The notes below the pieces were generated by a model that ran no database searches, had not been told where the DNA came from, and worked only from the letters and a program-made list of their open reading frames with translations. This document shows, piece after piece, positions 63,483 through 64,000 of a stretch of 64,000 nucleotides of DNA. The DNA comes from Scleromatobacter sp964418745 (GTDB lineage: Bacteria; Pseudomonadota; Gammaproteobacteria; Burkholderiales; Burkholderiaceae_C). The DNA is taken from positions 62,001 through 126,000 of the forward strand of contig CAYQMX010000004.1 in assembly GCA_964418745.1 (NCBI GenBank), read 5' to 3'. Position 1 is the first letter of the stretch; each line of letters starts with the position of its first letter. A program made the position numbers and the translations under genes.

Positions 63483-64000
63483 TCAGGCCGGCGCGAGGAC
63501 AGGCGCCGGACGGTGGACCTCCAGCAGCGCGCCGCCGTCGAGGGCGGCCCGGGCGAGAGTCGCCGGCAGCGTCGTGCGCTCCAGCGACACCTGCGGATCC
63601 AGCCGCAGCAGGGCCGTGGCGCAGGCGCGGCCTTGGTTCTTCGAGTGGTACATGGCGGCATCGACCAGCGCGAACGCGGTGTCGAAGGCGTGGCCCGGCG
63701 CCGGGCCCAGCAGCGGGAACACGGCGAAGCCGATCGACGCCGAGATCTCGATGGCGTGGCCGTCGACGACGACCGGCTCGTCGATGAACGCCTTCATCAG
63801 CCGCTGGGCCATCGCCACGGCCTCCGCCGCGGGCATGGCGTCGACCATCACCAGGAATTCCTCGCCACCCCAGCGCACCACCAGGTCGCGCTCGCGCAGC
63901 ACGGCTTCGAGCCGGCGCGCGATGGCCACCAGCACGCTGTCGCCGGCCGCGTGGCCGTGGCGGTCGTTGATGGCCTTGAAGTGGTCGACGTCGATCAGGA
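63483..64000 (-). CDS. GGDEF-domain diguanylate cyclase, C-terminal fragment
   Basis: The gene runs off the right edge; about 172 C-terminal residues are visible. They contain LIDVDHFKAINDRHGHAAGDSVL (start of the GGDEF domain), the RERD inhibitory site, and the active-site loop VVRWGGEEFLVM, so it is predicted to be an active cyclic-di-GMP synthase. The domain ends with DAAMYHSKNQGRACA, followed by a 50-residue tail that I do not recognise. Any sensory domain lies outside the window. It converges on emrB with a stem-loop between them. Confidence 0.9.
   Translation of the reverse strand, partial: LIDVDHFKAINDRHGHAAGDSVLVAIARRLEAVLRERDLVVRWGGEEFLVMVDAMPAAEAVAMAQRLMKAFIDEPVVVDGHAIEISASIGFAVFPLLGPAPGHAFDTAFALVDAAMYHSKNQGRACATALLRLDPQVSLERTTLPATLARAALDGGALLEVHRPAPVLAPA

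Overview
The window reads as chromosomal DNA of a GC-rich betaproteobacterium, most likely Burkholderiales (Comamonadaceae/Sphaerotilaceae type). This rests on very high GC with strong third-position G/C, many four-base ATGA stop/start overlaps, a LivK-H-MG-F transporter, NodT-type outer membrane factors, and Burkholderiales-style acyl-CoA and efflux operons. No rRNA, tRNA, CRISPR array, prophage or intact insertion sequence was seen. Both window edges cut genes: an ABC ATPase at base 1 and a GGDEF protein at base 64000.

Layout. 0-5 kb: thioesterase, a Tat-exported molybdopterin oxidoreductase with its cytochrome b, ketopantoate reductase, a DUF4337-like membrane protein and a GAF protein behind a perfect 15-bp inverted repeat. 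5-11 kb: an RND efflux operon (permease, adaptor, NodT outer membrane factor); the NodT gene begins with a 63-bp tandem repeat. 11-16 kb: thyA-folA, then a periplasmic-propeller diguanylate cyclase. 16-21 kb: branched-chain amino acid transporter with LivM and LivG fused. 21-26 kb: ABC-2 exporter and a PhoD-type phosphatase. 26-41.5 kb: a looser, more mosaic accessory stretch with long gaps (sterol desaturase-like, YihY, GH16 lipoprotein, MAPEG, an ODP-like metallo-protein, a UbiA-family protein, several small secreted proteins, diguanylate cyclase, ThuA, Gfo/Idh, MBL and AraC/GlxA regulator).

41.8-53.7 kb is the most interesting block. Two divergent operons share a 218-bp control region holding a perfect 14-bp palindrome and promoter-like boxes with 19-bp spacers, as MerR-family promoters have. 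Leftward: SCP2, MerR regulator, thiolase, FadB. Rightward: SDR, acyl-CoA carboxylase beta, acyl-CoA dehydrogenase, enoyl-CoA hydratase, biotin-carrying alpha subunit and a beta-keto acid cleavage enzyme (DUF849). The rightward order matches what I recall of atuB-C-D-E-F (acyclic terpene catabolism), but a DUF849 enzyme sits where the leucine pathway would have HMG-CoA lyase. The block looks like a dedicated route for a 3-methyl-branched or isoprenoid-type acyl-CoA, finished by beta-oxidation.

53.7-64 kb: small membrane protein, tannase-like esterase, PilZ protein, an MsbA-like ABC exporter, and a MarR-NodT-EmrA-EmrB efflux operon with two adjacent perfect palindromes between emrA and emrB. 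A roughly 85-bp GC-rich repeat occurs twice, at 16.8 kb, where it encodes the tail of the LivMG fusion, and at 49.9 kb, between two genes of the catabolic operon.
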